Shown: positions 36,373 to 45,398, counted from the stretch's first letter. The stretch is DNA of 64,000 nucleotides from Actinosynnema sp. ALI-1.44 (GCF_001984155.1 NZ_MTQO01000030.1:62001-126000), one strand, 5' to 3'. Numbers and translations are program-made. Notes: generated by a model from the letters alone, not told the origin.

Positions 36373-38154
36373 ATGGGTTTCACACGCGCGTTCTCGACAA
36401 TGAGCGCCGCGCTCGTTCTCTTGTCCGCCGTCGTCGCTGTGGCACCACCTGCCGCTGCCGACTCAGTCGACCAGGTTCCCAGCAAGTCCTGGGCCTACGT
36501 CGACGCCCGGAAGCCGACGACGTCCTTCCCCGACCAGCCCGGTGACGCGCCGGTCGGTGCGCGCATCGACCCGGACCACAGCTATCACCTGGCCAAGTCC
36601 TACTTCACGCTCGACGTTCCCGCGCTGCGGGGCGCCCGGATTCTCGCCGTCCACGTGTTCGCCGCCGAGGTGTCCGCGAACGACTGCACGAAGCCGCGCT
36701 CCACCGAGTTGTGGGCTGTCCCGGCGCGGGCCAAACCGCCGACGTGGGCCGACCAGCCGAGGGAGCTGGCGAAGCAGGAACTGCTCACCACCACGTCCGA
36801 CTGCGTTGTGCCGCGTGTGACCTGGGACGTCACGAAGCAGGTGGCCGATGCGGTGCGGGAAGGCAGGAAAACACTGACGTTCGCGATGCGGATGCCAGCC
36901 GACAAACAGGGCAATCCTGCCTACGGCCGCGTGTATGCCAACCGGATCACCATGCGTTACGAAGTCAACTGGCCTCCGGACGTGCCCAGTGACCGCACCG
37001 TGGAGATCTTCAAGTGCGCCGACGGGCATCTGTTCAACGCCAATCCCCGGGCGGGCATCATCGCCTCCCTGCGGGACCCGGACTTCAGCGACAAGCTGTC
37101 CGGCAGGCTCAGGATCTGGCCCGCGGACAACCCGGCCGACGTGACGGAGCGCGTCCTCGGTCCGATGAACAACTTCAGCAGTGCGCAGTGGTATCCGCCG
37201 GACGGTTTCCTCACCGACGGCCGCACGTACATCTGGACGATGCGAGCCGAGGACAGCCGGGACAGCTCCGCGTGGTCGCCGGAGTGCGCGTTCACCATGG
37301 ATCTCACCCCGCCGGACAAACACCCTCAAGTGTCCTCTTCGGACTACCCGGAGAACGCGGAGCCACCGGGATTCGGTGGCGCGGGCGTACCGGGCCGGTT
37401 CACCCTCGGCCCGAACGGCGTGTCCGATGTGGTGGGCTACTACATCAACGGCACCTACGTCGCGGCCGATCGTCTGGGCGGCGGGGCTACCGTGAACTAC
37501 GCGCCGCAGAACGACGGCCCCGTGTCCATCGCGGTGTCGAGCGTCGACCGCGCCAGGCACCACTCACCGACGACGTACTACCGGACCTGGGTGGCCAGTA
37601 CCGGCCCCGACGTCACATGCCCGAAACGCACAGGTCTCCTGCCGTTCCAATGTGTCTTCAAAGCGGTGCGGGTGCCCGATGCGGCGACCTTCACCTACCG
37701 GGTCGGGAACGGCCCGGAGACCACGGTCCCCGCTGTCAACGGTGTGGCCACTGTGGACATAACAGCCACGATGGGCGAGCACGTCCTGTACGCGTGGAGT
37801 ACGTCGAGCGCGGGCGTCCGATCCGGTTTCGAGACAGTCGGCTTGGACGTCCGGGACAGCCCGATCGTGTCCAGCGACGTCTACCCGGAAGACGGAAACG
37901 GTGGTGGCGGCGCGGGCGTACCGGGCGAGTTCGTGTTCGAGCCCGGCATGCCGGGCGTCGCGACCTATCGCTACAGCCTCGATCCGGACGTCCATCCCGA
38001 ATCCGGAACAGTGCCGGCCGGGCCTGACGGCACCGCGACGGTGACTTTGACACCCAAGCGTGCAGGGTTTGTCACCCTCGACGTGTGGTCGGTGAACGCG
38101 GACGGGAGCAGGTCCACCATGACGGCTCGATACCAGTTCTTCGTCAGCGGCTGA
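36373..38154 (+). CDS. secreted DNRLRE-type multidomain protein
   Basis: A 593-aa exported protein. The signal peptide ends near SAVVAVAPPAAA. Residues about 35-195 resemble the DNRLRE (CBM96-like) beta domain of actinobacterial surface proteins (SWAYVDARKPTTSF, RILAVHVFAAEVSA, VTWDVTKQVADAV). Later Ig-like segments follow, with an internal duplication: VSSSDYPENA with GAGVPGRFTLGP, and VSSDVYPEDG with GAGVPGEFVFEP, about 190 residues apart. No catalytic motif is visible, so a binding or structural role outside the cell is most likely. The ATG is preceded by AGGGGGG. Confidence 0.72.
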   Translation: MGFTRAFSTMSAALVLLSAVVAVAPPAAADSVDQVPSKSWAYVDARKPTTSFPDQPGDAPVGARIDPDHSYHLAKSYFTLDVPALRGARILAVHVFAAEVSANDCTKPRSTELWAVPARAKPPTWADQPRELAKQELLTTTSDCVVPRVTWDVTKQVADAVREGRKTLTFAMRMPADKQGNPAYGRVYANRITMRYEVNWPPDVPSDRTVEIFKCADGHLFNANPRAGIIASLRDPDFSDKLSGRLRIWPADNPADVTERVLGPMNNFSSAQWYPPDGFLTDGRTYIWTMRAEDSRDSSAWSPECAFTMDLTPPDKHPQVSSSDYPENAEPPGFGGAGVPGRFTLGPNGVSDVVGYYINGTYVAADRLGGGATVNYAPQNDGPVSIAVSSVDRARHHSPTTYYRTWVASTGPDVTCPKRTGLLPFQCVFKAVRVPDAATFTYRVGNGPETTVPAVNGVATVDITATMGEHVLYAWSTSSAGVRSGFETVGLDVRDSPIVSSDVYPEDGNGGGGAGVPGEFVFEPGMPGVATYRYSLDPDVHPESGTVPAGPDGTATVTLTPKRAGFVTLDVWSVNADGSRSTMTARYQFFVSG

Positions 38155-38223
38155 GCGGTGCGGGTTGTCCCCGGACTTCTTTGCCCTCGGCGCGAATGAC
38201 GAGCAGGGACGGCGCGGTGACCG

Positions 38224-39465
38224 ATGGCTTCGCCAGACGATCATGTTGACGGGTACGCGGAGCAGACGGGGGAAATCGTGGCCGAGCCTGTCTTCACTGT
38301 CATCGCCCCACCCGAGTCCACCTTCCGGCACCGTCCCTACCTGATCGGTCTGGCGTTGTTGACCGTCGTGTGTGTCGCGGGCGGTGCGACGCTGTTGGCG
38401 GTGGGGATGACGCACCACAGCACGCAGCTCCGGGGCGTGATGTCGTCCAAAAAGGACTACTTCGAGGACTCCGAGGTCGCTCGCCTGTTGATGAAGGAGG
38501 GCCTGCGGGTGCAGGTCACGGACTCGCGGGGGGCGCAGAACATCACCAAGGGCCAGCGGCCATCCCACTACGATTTCGTGATGCCGTCCGGGCAGGTCGT
38601 CGGGCAGACCGTGGTCGAGTACTGGGGCGGGAACTCGACGATTCCGTTCACGAGTCCGCTGGTGGTCGTCGGTTTCCGGGACTACGTCAACGGCCTCGTG
38701 CTCGGTAAGGCGGCGGAGCCCCAGCGGTCCGCTCAGCCACAAGGAGCCGACCTCTACTACTACCTGGACATGACGGCCTTCGTCGAACTGTCCGTGAAGG
38801 GCACCAGGTGGCGTGAATTGGGCGTACCGAGTGACAACCGCATCCGGGCATACGCCCCGGACGCCTGCAAGTCCTACTCGGGTGCGGCCTATCTGGGGTT
38901 GGTCAGCGGGGTGCTCAGCAGGAACGGCGAGCCGCCGGTCTGGAACCCCGTGACCAAGCAGGGCACAGTCCCCGACGCGGCCGCGCGGATCGCACCGTGG
39001 TGGGAGAGTGGCGGTTTACCCGACGAAGGTCTGTCGGACAAGTTCTTCAGCCACGAAGGCCCTACGTTCGCGCCCCTCGCGGTCGTCTACGAGCATCAGT
39101 TTCTCAACCACCAGATGCGCCACGTCGAGCAGTACGGCAGCCCGGACTTGACCCGCGTGGTGCTCTACCCCTCGCGACACCATCACACCGAGCCGTGGAT
39201 CGTGGCCTTCACCGAAAACGGCAATCGGCTGTTGGACCTCCTGCGCACCAATCGCGACCTGCGCAGGCGCGCGGCCGAAATCGGTTTCCGACCCATGGAC
39301 CCGCAGCAAGGGGAGCTGACCCTCGCCGACGCACTGGCCGCCAGAGGGCTGTCCATGCCGAGCATCAACAGCTCCGACAGCCGCACCGAACTGCCCAACC
39401 GGCCCGCCTTGGCCGAACTGATCAAGGAGGTGACCAGGTGCCGCGAATCCGGCATTCCGTGGTGA
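38224..39465 (+). CDS. membrane-anchored extracellular protein of the SBP/vWA cluster
   Basis: A 413-aa protein with a short cytoplasmic N-terminus, one membrane helix (residues about 39-62) and a large outer domain. The outer part has pattern fragments seen in extracellular solute-binding proteins, with KDYFEDSEVARLLMKEGLRV and DYVNGLVLGKAAEP. It overlaps the next gene, an SBP-vWA lipoprotein, by 28 bases and is therefore coupled to it. A third membrane protein completes the set. Proteins of this layout occur together in actinobacteria, but the function of the set is not established. Confidence 0.7.
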   Translation: MASPDDHVDGYAEQTGEIVAEPVFTVIAPPESTFRHRPYLIGLALLTVVCVAGGATLLAVGMTHHSTQLRGVMSSKKDYFEDSEVARLLMKEGLRVQVTDSRGAQNITKGQRPSHYDFVMPSGQVVGQTVVEYWGGNSTIPFTSPLVVVGFRDYVNGLVLGKAAEPQRSAQPQGADLYYYLDMTAFVELSVKGTRWRELGVPSDNRIRAYAPDACKSYSGAAYLGLVSGVLSRNGEPPVWNPVTKQGTVPDAAARIAPWWESGGLPDEGLSDKFFSHEGPTFAPLAVVYEHQFLNHQMRHVEQYGSPDLTRVVLYPSRHHHTEPWIVAFTENGNRLLDLLRTNRDLRRRAAEIGFRPMDPQQGELTLADALAARGLSMPSINSSDSRTELPNRPALAELIKEVTRCRESGIPW

Positions 39466-40934
39466 AGCTGGCCACCGCCGCGGCGGCGGTCGCCATGGTG
39501 GCCGGGTGCACGTCCGGCTCGACCGGACCGACCGTACTGACCGTCTTGGCCAGTGCGGAGCTGGCCGATCTCGGGCCGGTGCTCACCCAGTTGCGGCAGG
39601 AGACCGGGATCGAGCTGCGGATGACCCACGAGGGCACGGTCAGCGCCAGCGCGCGGGTCGCTGCGGGGTCGGCGGGTCATGACCTGGCGTGGCTTTCGTC
39701 GGACCACCTGCTGCGCTTACGCACCGAACAGCTCCCCCTGCGAGAGAACATCATGATGTCGCCGCTGGTGATCGGGCTGGAACCGGCCGCGGCCGCCCGG
39801 CTGCGGGCGGCCGCACGCGGGGAGCCGACCTGGGCCGACGTCGCCGGGCTGGCCGCAGCCGGGGAGCTGCGGTACGTACTGTCCGACCCCCGCGTGTCCG
39901 GCAGCGGCCTGTTCACCCTGATCGGTGCGGCGACCGCGGCTGCGGGGACAGGGGCCGCGCTGCGACCGGAGGACGTGCGCTGCGACCGGCTGCGGAGTTT
40001 CCTGACCGGCCGTGCCGCATCCGCGGGCTCCGCCGAACAGCCTGCGGCGGAGTACGCGCGTGTGCACGGCGACGTGGATGCCGTGGTCGCCTACGAGTCG
40101 ACCCTGGTGTCGCTGAACGCCTCCAAATCGCTCCCGGAACCGCTGGAGTTGGTGTACCCGCGGGACGGCGTCGTGCTCGCGGACTACCCGCTGATGCTGC
40201 TGGACACCGGCAAACGCACCGCGTATGACACCGCTGTGGCGTGGTTGCGCGGACCGGACGGCCAGCGAGCGATCATGCGTACCACCGCGCGGCGACCGGT
40301 GGACCCGGCCGTGGAGCGCCCGGAGGCACTGGCTCGTCCGCTGGGCACCGGGCTGTACTTCCCGGGCAGGCAGGAGGTGGTGGACGCGCTGCTGGCCGCC
40401 TACGACCGGGCGGGCGAACCGGTCCGGATCGTGTACGTGCTGGACTACTCGACCTCGATGCGAGGGCCACGGATCGCCGGATTGCGGCGGACGTTCGAGG
40501 TGCTCGCCGGCCATGGCGGCTTCGAGCAGTTCCACGTCGGCGAGACGGTCACCGTGCTGCGGTTCGCGGGAACGGTGCTCGAGGAACGGACAACCACCGT
40601 CGCCGGACGCCCCGACCTCGACGCCCTGCGCGCCTCGGTGTCCGCCAACGACCTCACCGACGGCACGGCCATCTGGTCGGCGTTGGACCGCGCGTACCGG
40701 GTCGCGGGGAAGGGGAATGTCATCGTGGTCACCGACGGGGAGAACAACACGGGAATGACTCCGCAGGAGTTCACCGCCGCGTGGCCCACCCCACCTGTCC
40801 CGACGTGGGTCGTCCGCCTCGACGGCGCCGACCCCGTCCGCCTCGCCGATGTCGCCACCCGCACCGGCGGTCGCGCTGTCGACGCCGACGCCGACTCCCT
40901 GCTGACCGCGTTGAGGAGCATCCGTGGCTGCTGA
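39438..40934 (+). CDS. lipoprotein fusing a solute-binding domain to a von Willebrand A domain
   Basis: A 498-aa lipoprotein. Lipobox MVAGC puts the modified Cys at residue 24. Residues about 30-290 form a periplasmic-binding-protein-like domain (TVLTVLASAELADLGPVLTQL at the front). Residues about 325-495 form a vWA domain with a complete metal-adhesion site: DYSTS near 335, the Thr in DLTDGTAIW, and the Asp in VVTDGENN. Such sites bind a divalent ion and a protein ligand. The GTG is chosen because AAGGAGG lies 7 bases before it. It overlaps genes on both sides, so all three are made together. Confidence 0.8.
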   Translation: MPRIRHSVVKLATAAAAVAMVAGCTSGSTGPTVLTVLASAELADLGPVLTQLRQETGIELRMTHEGTVSASARVAAGSAGHDLAWLSSDHLLRLRTEQLPLRENIMMSPLVIGLEPAAAARLRAAARGEPTWADVAGLAAAGELRYVLSDPRVSGSGLFTLIGAATAAAGTGAALRPEDVRCDRLRSFLTGRAASAGSAEQPAAEYARVHGDVDAVVAYESTLVSLNASKSLPEPLELVYPRDGVVLADYPLMLLDTGKRTAYDTAVAWLRGPDGQRAIMRTTARRPVDPAVERPEALARPLGTGLYFPGRQEVVDALLAAYDRAGEPVRIVYVLDYSTSMRGPRIAGLRRTFEVLAGHGGFEQFHVGETVTVLRFAGTVLEERTTTVAGRPDLDALRASVSANDLTDGTAIWSALDRAYRVAGKGNVIVVTDGENNTGMTPQEFTAAWPTPPVPTWVVRLDGADPVRLADVATRTGGRAVDADADSLLTALRSIRGC

Positions 40935-41628
40935 CGAATCGCTCTGGTGGCCGGTATGGGGACCGTGGCTGATCTTGGAGGGCGTCGTGGCGGTGGGCCT
41001 CGCCGCCTGGGTGTGGCTGGCCTTGAGGTACCGGGCCGCGAAACGCGCCGCCGAACGCCGCCCCAGCGAAGCGGCGCCCGGCATCGTCGTCTATCTGGAC
41101 GAGGAGGCCCTGAACGGCATCAACGTCCCGGAACACCCCGGTGACCGAACGGTCAGGACGTCCTTCCACGTCCAACTCCCCCTCGGCATCGGCGGGGGAG
41201 CCGCCGCCGAGAGAACCCCTGCACCGTCCGAGAGCTCCCAGGCCGTACTCGGCCGCCTGATCCAATTCCTGGACTCCCACGACTTCCTGGTCCGTGGGGA
41301 CCTCGCCCAGCGCACTGTGCTGGGCGACCACGCCGCCCGCACGGTCTCCGACGAACCCGCGCCCGCGAAAGTCCAACTCAGCGCGTACACCGAGAAGTAC
41401 GTCCTGGTCACCGGCGAATTCTCGGTGGTGGACAGGAAGTCCGCCCGCTTGACGTTCGAGGCCCCCGTCCGCACGGCATCCGAAGTGCACAAGGTCGTCC
41501 TCGAGTGCAACACCACCTCACGCCGCGAGGTCCTCCCGGACCGCGCGTTGAGCTGCCTCGGCCGGATCCTGTGGTCGCCCGGAACCGACGGCCCCTTTCG
41601 CATCCGCGCCATCGCCGTCTTCCAGTAG
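40924..41628 (+). CDS. membrane protein of the SBP/vWA cluster
   Basis: A 234-aa protein with one N-terminal membrane helix (WLILEGVVAVGLAAWVWLAL) followed by a basic stop-transfer stretch (RYRAAKRAAERR) that orients the rest inside the cell. The soluble part has no motif I recognise. The GTG start overlaps the vWA gene by 11 bases. It may link the outer vWA/solute-binding proteins to the cytoplasm. Confidence 0.7.
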   Translation: MAADESLWWPVWGPWLILEGVVAVGLAAWVWLALRYRAAKRAAERRPSEAAPGIVVYLDEEALNGINVPEHPGDRTVRTSFHVQLPLGIGGGAAAERTPAPSESSQAVLGRLIQFLDSHDFLVRGDLAQRTVLGDHAARTVSDEPAPAKVQLSAYTEKYVLVTGEFSVVDRKSARLTFEAPVRTASEVHKVVLECNTTSRREVLPDRALSCLGRILWSPGTDGPFRIRAIAVFQ

Positions 41629-41954
41629 TCGCTCGACGCGAAATGAGCCGACGTCGGAGGTGGCGTTGGCCGTGTAAGCCGGGATGACATCCGGGTTGGC
41701 GTACAGCGCCAGCTTCTGCTCCTGGACGGGCGTCGGGGTGGCGGGAAGGCCGCGGGCGGCGTCGTGCATCACCCGGACCTGGGCGCTGAACTCGGCGTAC
41801 GACTCGTCAGTGTCGTCCACGATGAGCAGCGGGCGATCCGTTGCTGCTCGAACCGGCCCAACGCGTTCTCCGCCTGCCCGCCCTCCGCCGAGGGAGCCAC
41901 GCCTGCCAACGCCACGGCGACCAGTAGCGCAAGGACGTACTTCTGTTGTTTCAC
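41518..41954 (-). pseudogene. small secreted protein broken by a frameshift
   Basis: The first frame gives a clear signal peptide, MKQQKYVLALLVAVALAG with APSAEGG, and continues to RFEQQRIA. The second frame takes over near 41830 with LLIVDDTDESYAEFSAQ, VMHDAARGLPATPTPVQEQKL and ANPDVIPAYTANA. Read together they form one plausible exported protein of about 110 residues with an extension that overlaps the convergent membrane-protein gene. A single one-base error or a true mutation would explain it. No family is recognised. Confidence 0.45.
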
Positions 41955-42021
41955 ACCGGAAACGCTAGGCGCGAGCTAACGGCGAAACCTCGTCCCACGG
42001 GCAGAGATCACAGCGGTCTGC

Positions 42022-42165
42022 CTACAGGTAGTGCGCCATCCACAGCAGGCACCCGGCCACGCCGCCGAACCCGAGGGCGAACAGCATTCGCCGCAGGGAC
42101 GCGATCTCGCCAGACCGCCCGCCGGTCTCGACCAGACGGGTGTGGATGTTCGTCGAATCAGCCAT
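42022..42165 (-). CDS. small single-pass membrane protein, 47 aa
   Basis: A complete 48-codon frame from ATG to TAG encodes MADSTNIHTRLVETG, a short basic stretch and then a membrane helix (MLFALGFGGVAGCLLWMAHYL) at the very end. The topology is that of a tail-anchored or C-tail membrane peptide. Third positions are mainly G or C, which supports real coding. No strong ribosome site precedes it. Function is unknown. Confidence 0.45.
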   Translation of the reverse strand: MADSTNIHTRLVETGGRSGEIASLRRMLFALGFGGVAGCLLWMAHYL

Positions 42166-42239
42166 GGGACTGGACTGCCCCAACGTATGGAGCTTCACAC
42201 CTGAGTGCGCGGGTCGTCGCCCGAACGGGTGGCGATGGG

Positions 42240-42626
42240 GTGTTCGCCTGCGGTAGCGTGCAGGTGAAAGGACGCGCGAAAGTCGACACGGGACTGCGTC
42301 AGCTGTACGGCAAGATACCGCTCACCGCCCAGACCCGGGAACTCTTCGATCCGGGGAGGTACGCGGTGTTCACCATCGTCTCAGGACCGGACAAACCCCT
42401 GATCGGGTTCGCGCCGGTCGACTACCCCGAACCGGTCGCCGACGCCTGCGCGCGGCTGGCGCCCGGCACGCGAATCCGTGACCATGAGCCGTACATGACC
42501 TGTTCCTTCAGCGCCCGCAAGGAGACTTCCAGGCCCGTCACCGCGGGCCGTCCACAGCCAGCCGAACTCCGCAAGGGGCACCTGTCGCCCGTGTGCTCAC
42601 CGCGACCACGCGAAGAGTGCGGATGA
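42240..42626 (+). CDS. hypothetical protein, start uncertain
   Basis: A frame of about 128 residues with typical codon bias: GKIPLTAQTRELFDPGRYAVFTI, PLIGFAPVDYPEPVADAC. No signal peptide, membrane segment or known motif. The GTG used is the first plausible start after the divergent small membrane-protein gene; no good ribosome site is present, so the true start may differ or the gene may have lost its 5' end. Confidence 0.4.
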   Translation: MFACGSVQVKGRAKVDTGLRQLYGKIPLTAQTRELFDPGRYAVFTIVSGPDKPLIGFAPVDYPEPVADACARLAPGTRIRDHEPYMTCSFSARKETSRPVTAGRPQPAELRKGHLSPVCSPRPREECG

Positions 42627-42786
42627 AGACGGTGCGCTGGCCTTCGATGCCGGGGGCCGATCTCGGTGACCCACACCGAGACGGTGTCGGTGTTCGACAG
42701 CGAGAAACCGGCCGGTCGCAGTACCTCTACAGCGGTGCGGTGCCGCAAACACGTGTCCACGTCCACGAAGGAGGGGACTGGTTCCG

Positions 42787-43176
42787 GTGTCTCTGATTCA
42801 TTCGACTGACCCCGACTTTTGCGTGTGTCGGATCAGCTTCGATCTGCTGCTCGAGATTCAGCTGGAGGCAGAGGAGCGAGGCTGGGCGACTCGGTGGTCC
42901 TCGGTGAACGCACTTCGCGGCCAGGTCAAGGAAGAAGCTGTCGTCCTGCAGTCGCTGATGCGCGAGACGCGAGGAGGGGCTGTGCGGGCCTATCGATGCG
43001 TCGTGCTGTTCTCGACCGTGGATGGCGAGGACGCAGGCGGAATCGCCACCGTGGATCTTGATCCGGCGAGGTTCGCAGCACTGGAGCGACTCGATCGGGA
43101 CCCGGATGTCCGGAACGTACTCGCCCGGTTGTTCGCCCTCGCGATGGGCGGAATCTCGATGGTCTCGAAGAAGTAG
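42787..43176 (+). CDS. hypothetical protein, 129 aa
   Basis: A soluble 129-residue protein of mixed helix and strand (LLLEIQLEAEERGWATRWSS, VRAYRCVVLFSTVDGED, ARFAALERLDRDPDVRNVLARLF). An AAGGAGGGG ribosome site lies upstream, though spaced further than usual from the GTG. It is followed by a small hairpin. No family is recognised. Codon use supports a real gene. Confidence 0.55.
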   Translation: MSLIHSTDPDFCVCRISFDLLLEIQLEAEERGWATRWSSVNALRGQVKEEAVVLQSLMRETRGGAVRAYRCVVLFSTVDGEDAGGIATVDLDPARFAALERLDRDPDVRNVLARLFALAMGGISMVSKK

Positions 43177-43228
43177 CGGGCTCTGCTGTGGAGCATAAGG
43201 GGCAGACGCACCAAAGTGCTGTCGCTCC

Positions 43229-43248
43229 AGCTTGCCAATCGGCAAGCT
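43229..43248. terminator. 8-bp hairpin between convergent genes
   Basis: AGCTTGCC, a four-base loop, and GGCAAGCT form a perfect short stem between two genes that point at each other. Confidence 0.5.
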
Positions 43249-43318
43249 CGACAAGGTCTACTCTGCGGCCATTGCGGATTTGGGGCTGGATTGACGCACG
43301 CTGCTGTACCAGGCGCTT

Positions 43319-43768
43319 TCAGCGCTTGTGTCGGGAGGCGTCGTCGAGGCTGTGTGTCCAGCTGCTTTGTATGCTGCGGCGGGAGATTCGCCAGCCTTGC
43401 GGGGTGCGGGTGTACTCGTCGATGTACCACATGCCCAGTAGTGTGAGGTGCGGGTTGGCTTCTTCGACTGGAATCCCGAGAGTGTTCAGGCACATCGCTC
43501 GCCCGGTTGCGTGGTCGCCGTCGAACTGGATGGCGGGGTTGGCCACCAGATGCTGGCATACGGCGAACTGGGCCATGCTCGAGGTCAGGAATTCCTTTAT
43601 TTCGGCGCGAGTTCCCGCGATGCCGCCGAACGCCGTGTAGTCGATCTGGGCGTCCTCGGTGAACACCTGGTCCAGGGCGTCGAAATCCTTGCCGTCGATC
43701 GCGGTCGCGTAGCTCACCAGCAGGTCCTGGATCTCCAGGCGGTCGGAAATCTCCTGAATGTCGAGCAC
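43319..43768 (-). CDS. SnoaL-like / NTF2-fold protein
   Basis: A 149-aa NTF2-fold protein of the SnoaL_4 type: EISDRLEIQDLLVSYATAIDGKDFDALDQVFTED is cut here to its core LLVSYATAIDGKDFD and VFTEDAQIDY. The closing helix and strand are GMWYIDEYTRTPQGWRISRR. The family includes steroid isomerase-like enzymes, polyketide cyclases and dehydratases. The GTG is chosen because GGGAGG lies 4 bases upstream; an earlier start has no ribosome site. It stands alone. Confidence 0.8.
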   Translation of the reverse strand: MLDIQEISDRLEIQDLLVSYATAIDGKDFDALDQVFTEDAQIDYTAFGGIAGTRAEIKEFLTSSMAQFAVCQHLVANPAIQFDGDHATGRAMCLNTLGIPVEEANPHLTLLGMWYIDEYTRTPQGWRISRRSIQSSWTHSLDDASRHKR

Positions 43769-43901
43769 TTGACCTCCCGGGACACCGCAATCGTTCAACC
43801 GTTATCTTATCCAGCGGATACTCAGGGCCGTTGTCCTGCTGAGGAAAGGCAAAGAACTTGTCCGATGGGGGCAGAGCGTCGCGGCAGCGGGGTGCTCGGA
43901 G

Positions 43902-44516
43902 TCAGTCCCTGTCAGGCTGAGTGGACCGGCTGCGGTGGCGAAGTGCTTTCGTGCGGTTGCCGCAGGCTGCCATCGAGCACCATCGTCGGGGGCGTGCTCG
44001 TGACGCGTCGACGAGGCGTAGTGAGCAGTCGGGGCCGTCGCAGAGGCGTATGTGGTGGGCTCGGTGCTCGAGCAATGTGGCTGTGTCGGTGGCGAGTCGG
44101 CTGAGTGCGTGCGCGTTGGTGGTGGCGGGCGCGCGGGTGAAGCGTTCACCGTCCCAGACGAGTGGTGTCTGCGCCATGTGCTGGTTGAGGTGTGTGAGGG
44201 CGTCGGGGGCGACGGTCGCGCGTCCGGTGGCGGTGAGCAGGCATTGGTCGACTGCTTCCCGCAGACTGCGGGCCGCGATCAGGTCGTCCTGGGTGCTCGG
44301 GCGGCTTGTGGTGCCGAAGGCGGTGGAGAGCCAGGCGTCGAGATCCGATGGTACGCGGAGGAGTTCGACTCCGCCGTGGTGGCGCAGGCGGACGGTGTTG
44401 ACGAAGTCGACCACGGGATCGCCTGCGACCCATAGGAAGTACTGTGCGCCTTGGTCGATCGCCGCGTTGGCCACCGGCGGATCACGCGAGGGCAACGGTG
44501 GGATGCGATCACGCAT
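43902..44516 (-). CDS. ABATE/CGNR zinc-finger protein, putative regulator
   Basis: A 204-aa protein. The N-terminal ABATE-like domain includes LWVAGDPVVDFVNTVRLR. The C-terminal CGNR zinc finger has RLCDGPDCSLRLVD and RRWCSMAACGNRTKA, giving four Cys. CGNR proteins are thought to be transcription factors controlling nearby enzymes. Its ATG lies two bases after the stop of the alpha/beta hydrolase gene, so the two form an operon. A strong palindrome lies ahead of the operon and is a candidate binding site. Confidence 0.82.
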   Translation of the reverse strand: MRDRIPPLPSRDPPVANAAIDQGAQYFLWVAGDPVVDFVNTVRLRHHGGVELLRVPSDLDAWLSTAFGTTSRPSTQDDLIAARSLREAVDQCLLTATGRATVAPDALTHLNQHMAQTPLVWDGERFTRAPATTNAHALSRLATDTATLLEHRAHHIRLCDGPDCSLRLVDASRARPRRWCSMAACGNRTKALRHRSRSTQPDRD

Positions 44517-44518
44517 GC

Positions 44519-45253
44519 TCAACCCGTCCAGGCGGTGATCGCGTCTAGGACTGCCTCGGGGGCGTCGCGGTGCACCGAATGCCCGGCGTTGGGCACAATC
44601 CGGTACTCGATCGCCGTGTTGGCCGCGGCGGCGGTGCCACCCAGGTCTGGCCCGAAAACCGCGCCGACAGCGGGATCGGCACCCAGGATCAGAGTCGGCG
44701 TGGCCAGCGTCTCGACGTCGGCGAGGTAGTGCCACGGCGCGTTGTCGCGCATCGTTCGCTCGGCGACGAATGGACTGGTTGCCAGCACGGCGAGGTACTT
44801 CAGACGCGCGTCTTCCGGGTGCCACCGCGGGTTCGCCGCCAGCAGTGCTTCGGGAATTGGGGGACGCTGGACTTCCTGCACGTTGAGCTCGGTGTAGCGC
44901 TCGACGTCGCTGTCCGACAGTTCGACAGCGGGATCAAGCAGTACCAGCCGTGCGGTCCAGCCCGGCTCACGCGCGGCGTGTACGGCGATGAGCCCGCCGA
45001 GGGAGTGCCCGACGACCAGGTCCCACCGCTTGCCGAGCGTGCGGATGTCGGCGGCGTAGTCGGTGGCTGCGTAGCGCGAGGCACGTGGGCTGTCGCCGTG
45101 GCCCCGCAGATCAGGCGCGGTGACCGTGAAGCCCTGTGCGCCGAGCGCGTCCGCCACTCGCCACCAGGTGTTGCCCGAGGAGTTGATGCCGTGCAGAAGA
45201 AGAGCGTGACGATCGCCGTCGCCCCATTGCCGGGTGGTGAGACGAACCACCAT
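44519..45253 (-). CDS. alpha/beta hydrolase
   Basis: A 244-aa alpha/beta-hydrolase-fold enzyme. The oxyanion-hole region HGINSSGNTW, the nucleophile elbow GHSLGG, a downstream acid in LILGADPAVG and the catalytic His in NAGHSVHRD are all present. Substrate is unknown; relatives hydrolyse esters or lactones. The ATG follows AGGAGG at 8 bases, which excludes the longer reading. It is the first gene of an operon with the CGNR regulator. Confidence 0.87.
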   Translation of the reverse strand: MVVRLTTRQWGDGDRHALLLHGINSSGNTWWRVADALGAQGFTVTAPDLRGHGDSPRASRYAATDYAADIRTLGKRWDLVVGHSLGGLIAVHAAREPGWTARLVLLDPAVELSDSDVERYTELNVQEVQRPPIPEALLAANPRWHPEDARLKYLAVLATSPFVAERTMRDNAPWHYLADVETLATPTLILGADPAVGAVFGPDLGGTAAAANTAIEYRIVPNAGHSVHRDAPEAVLDAITAWTG

Positions 45254-45289
45254 CAGGTCAGCCTCCTGCCGTATGCCACGACGTGGATC

Positions 45290-45309
45290 GTAACCCTTTA
45301 GAGGGTTAC
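45290..45309. promoter_or_regulatory. 20-bp operator palindrome, 8-bp arms
   Basis: GTAACCCT-TTAG-AGGGTTAC is a perfect inverted repeat placed 37 bases ahead of the hydrolase start. It lies between the divergent hydrolase/CGNR operon and terC. Confidence 0.65.
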
Positions 45310-45398
45310 CCGTCAACCGTGCAGGTCCAATGAGGACAACCTCTGCGGGTCGGTCTAGGATCGATCGCATCCGGTTGCCGTGGAAAGACAGGGTGCGG

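Noticed and set aside
45290-45309. TAACCC/GGGTTA units as telomere-like repeats
   Set aside because: Only one inverted pair is present, with no tandem array; an operator is the simpler reading.
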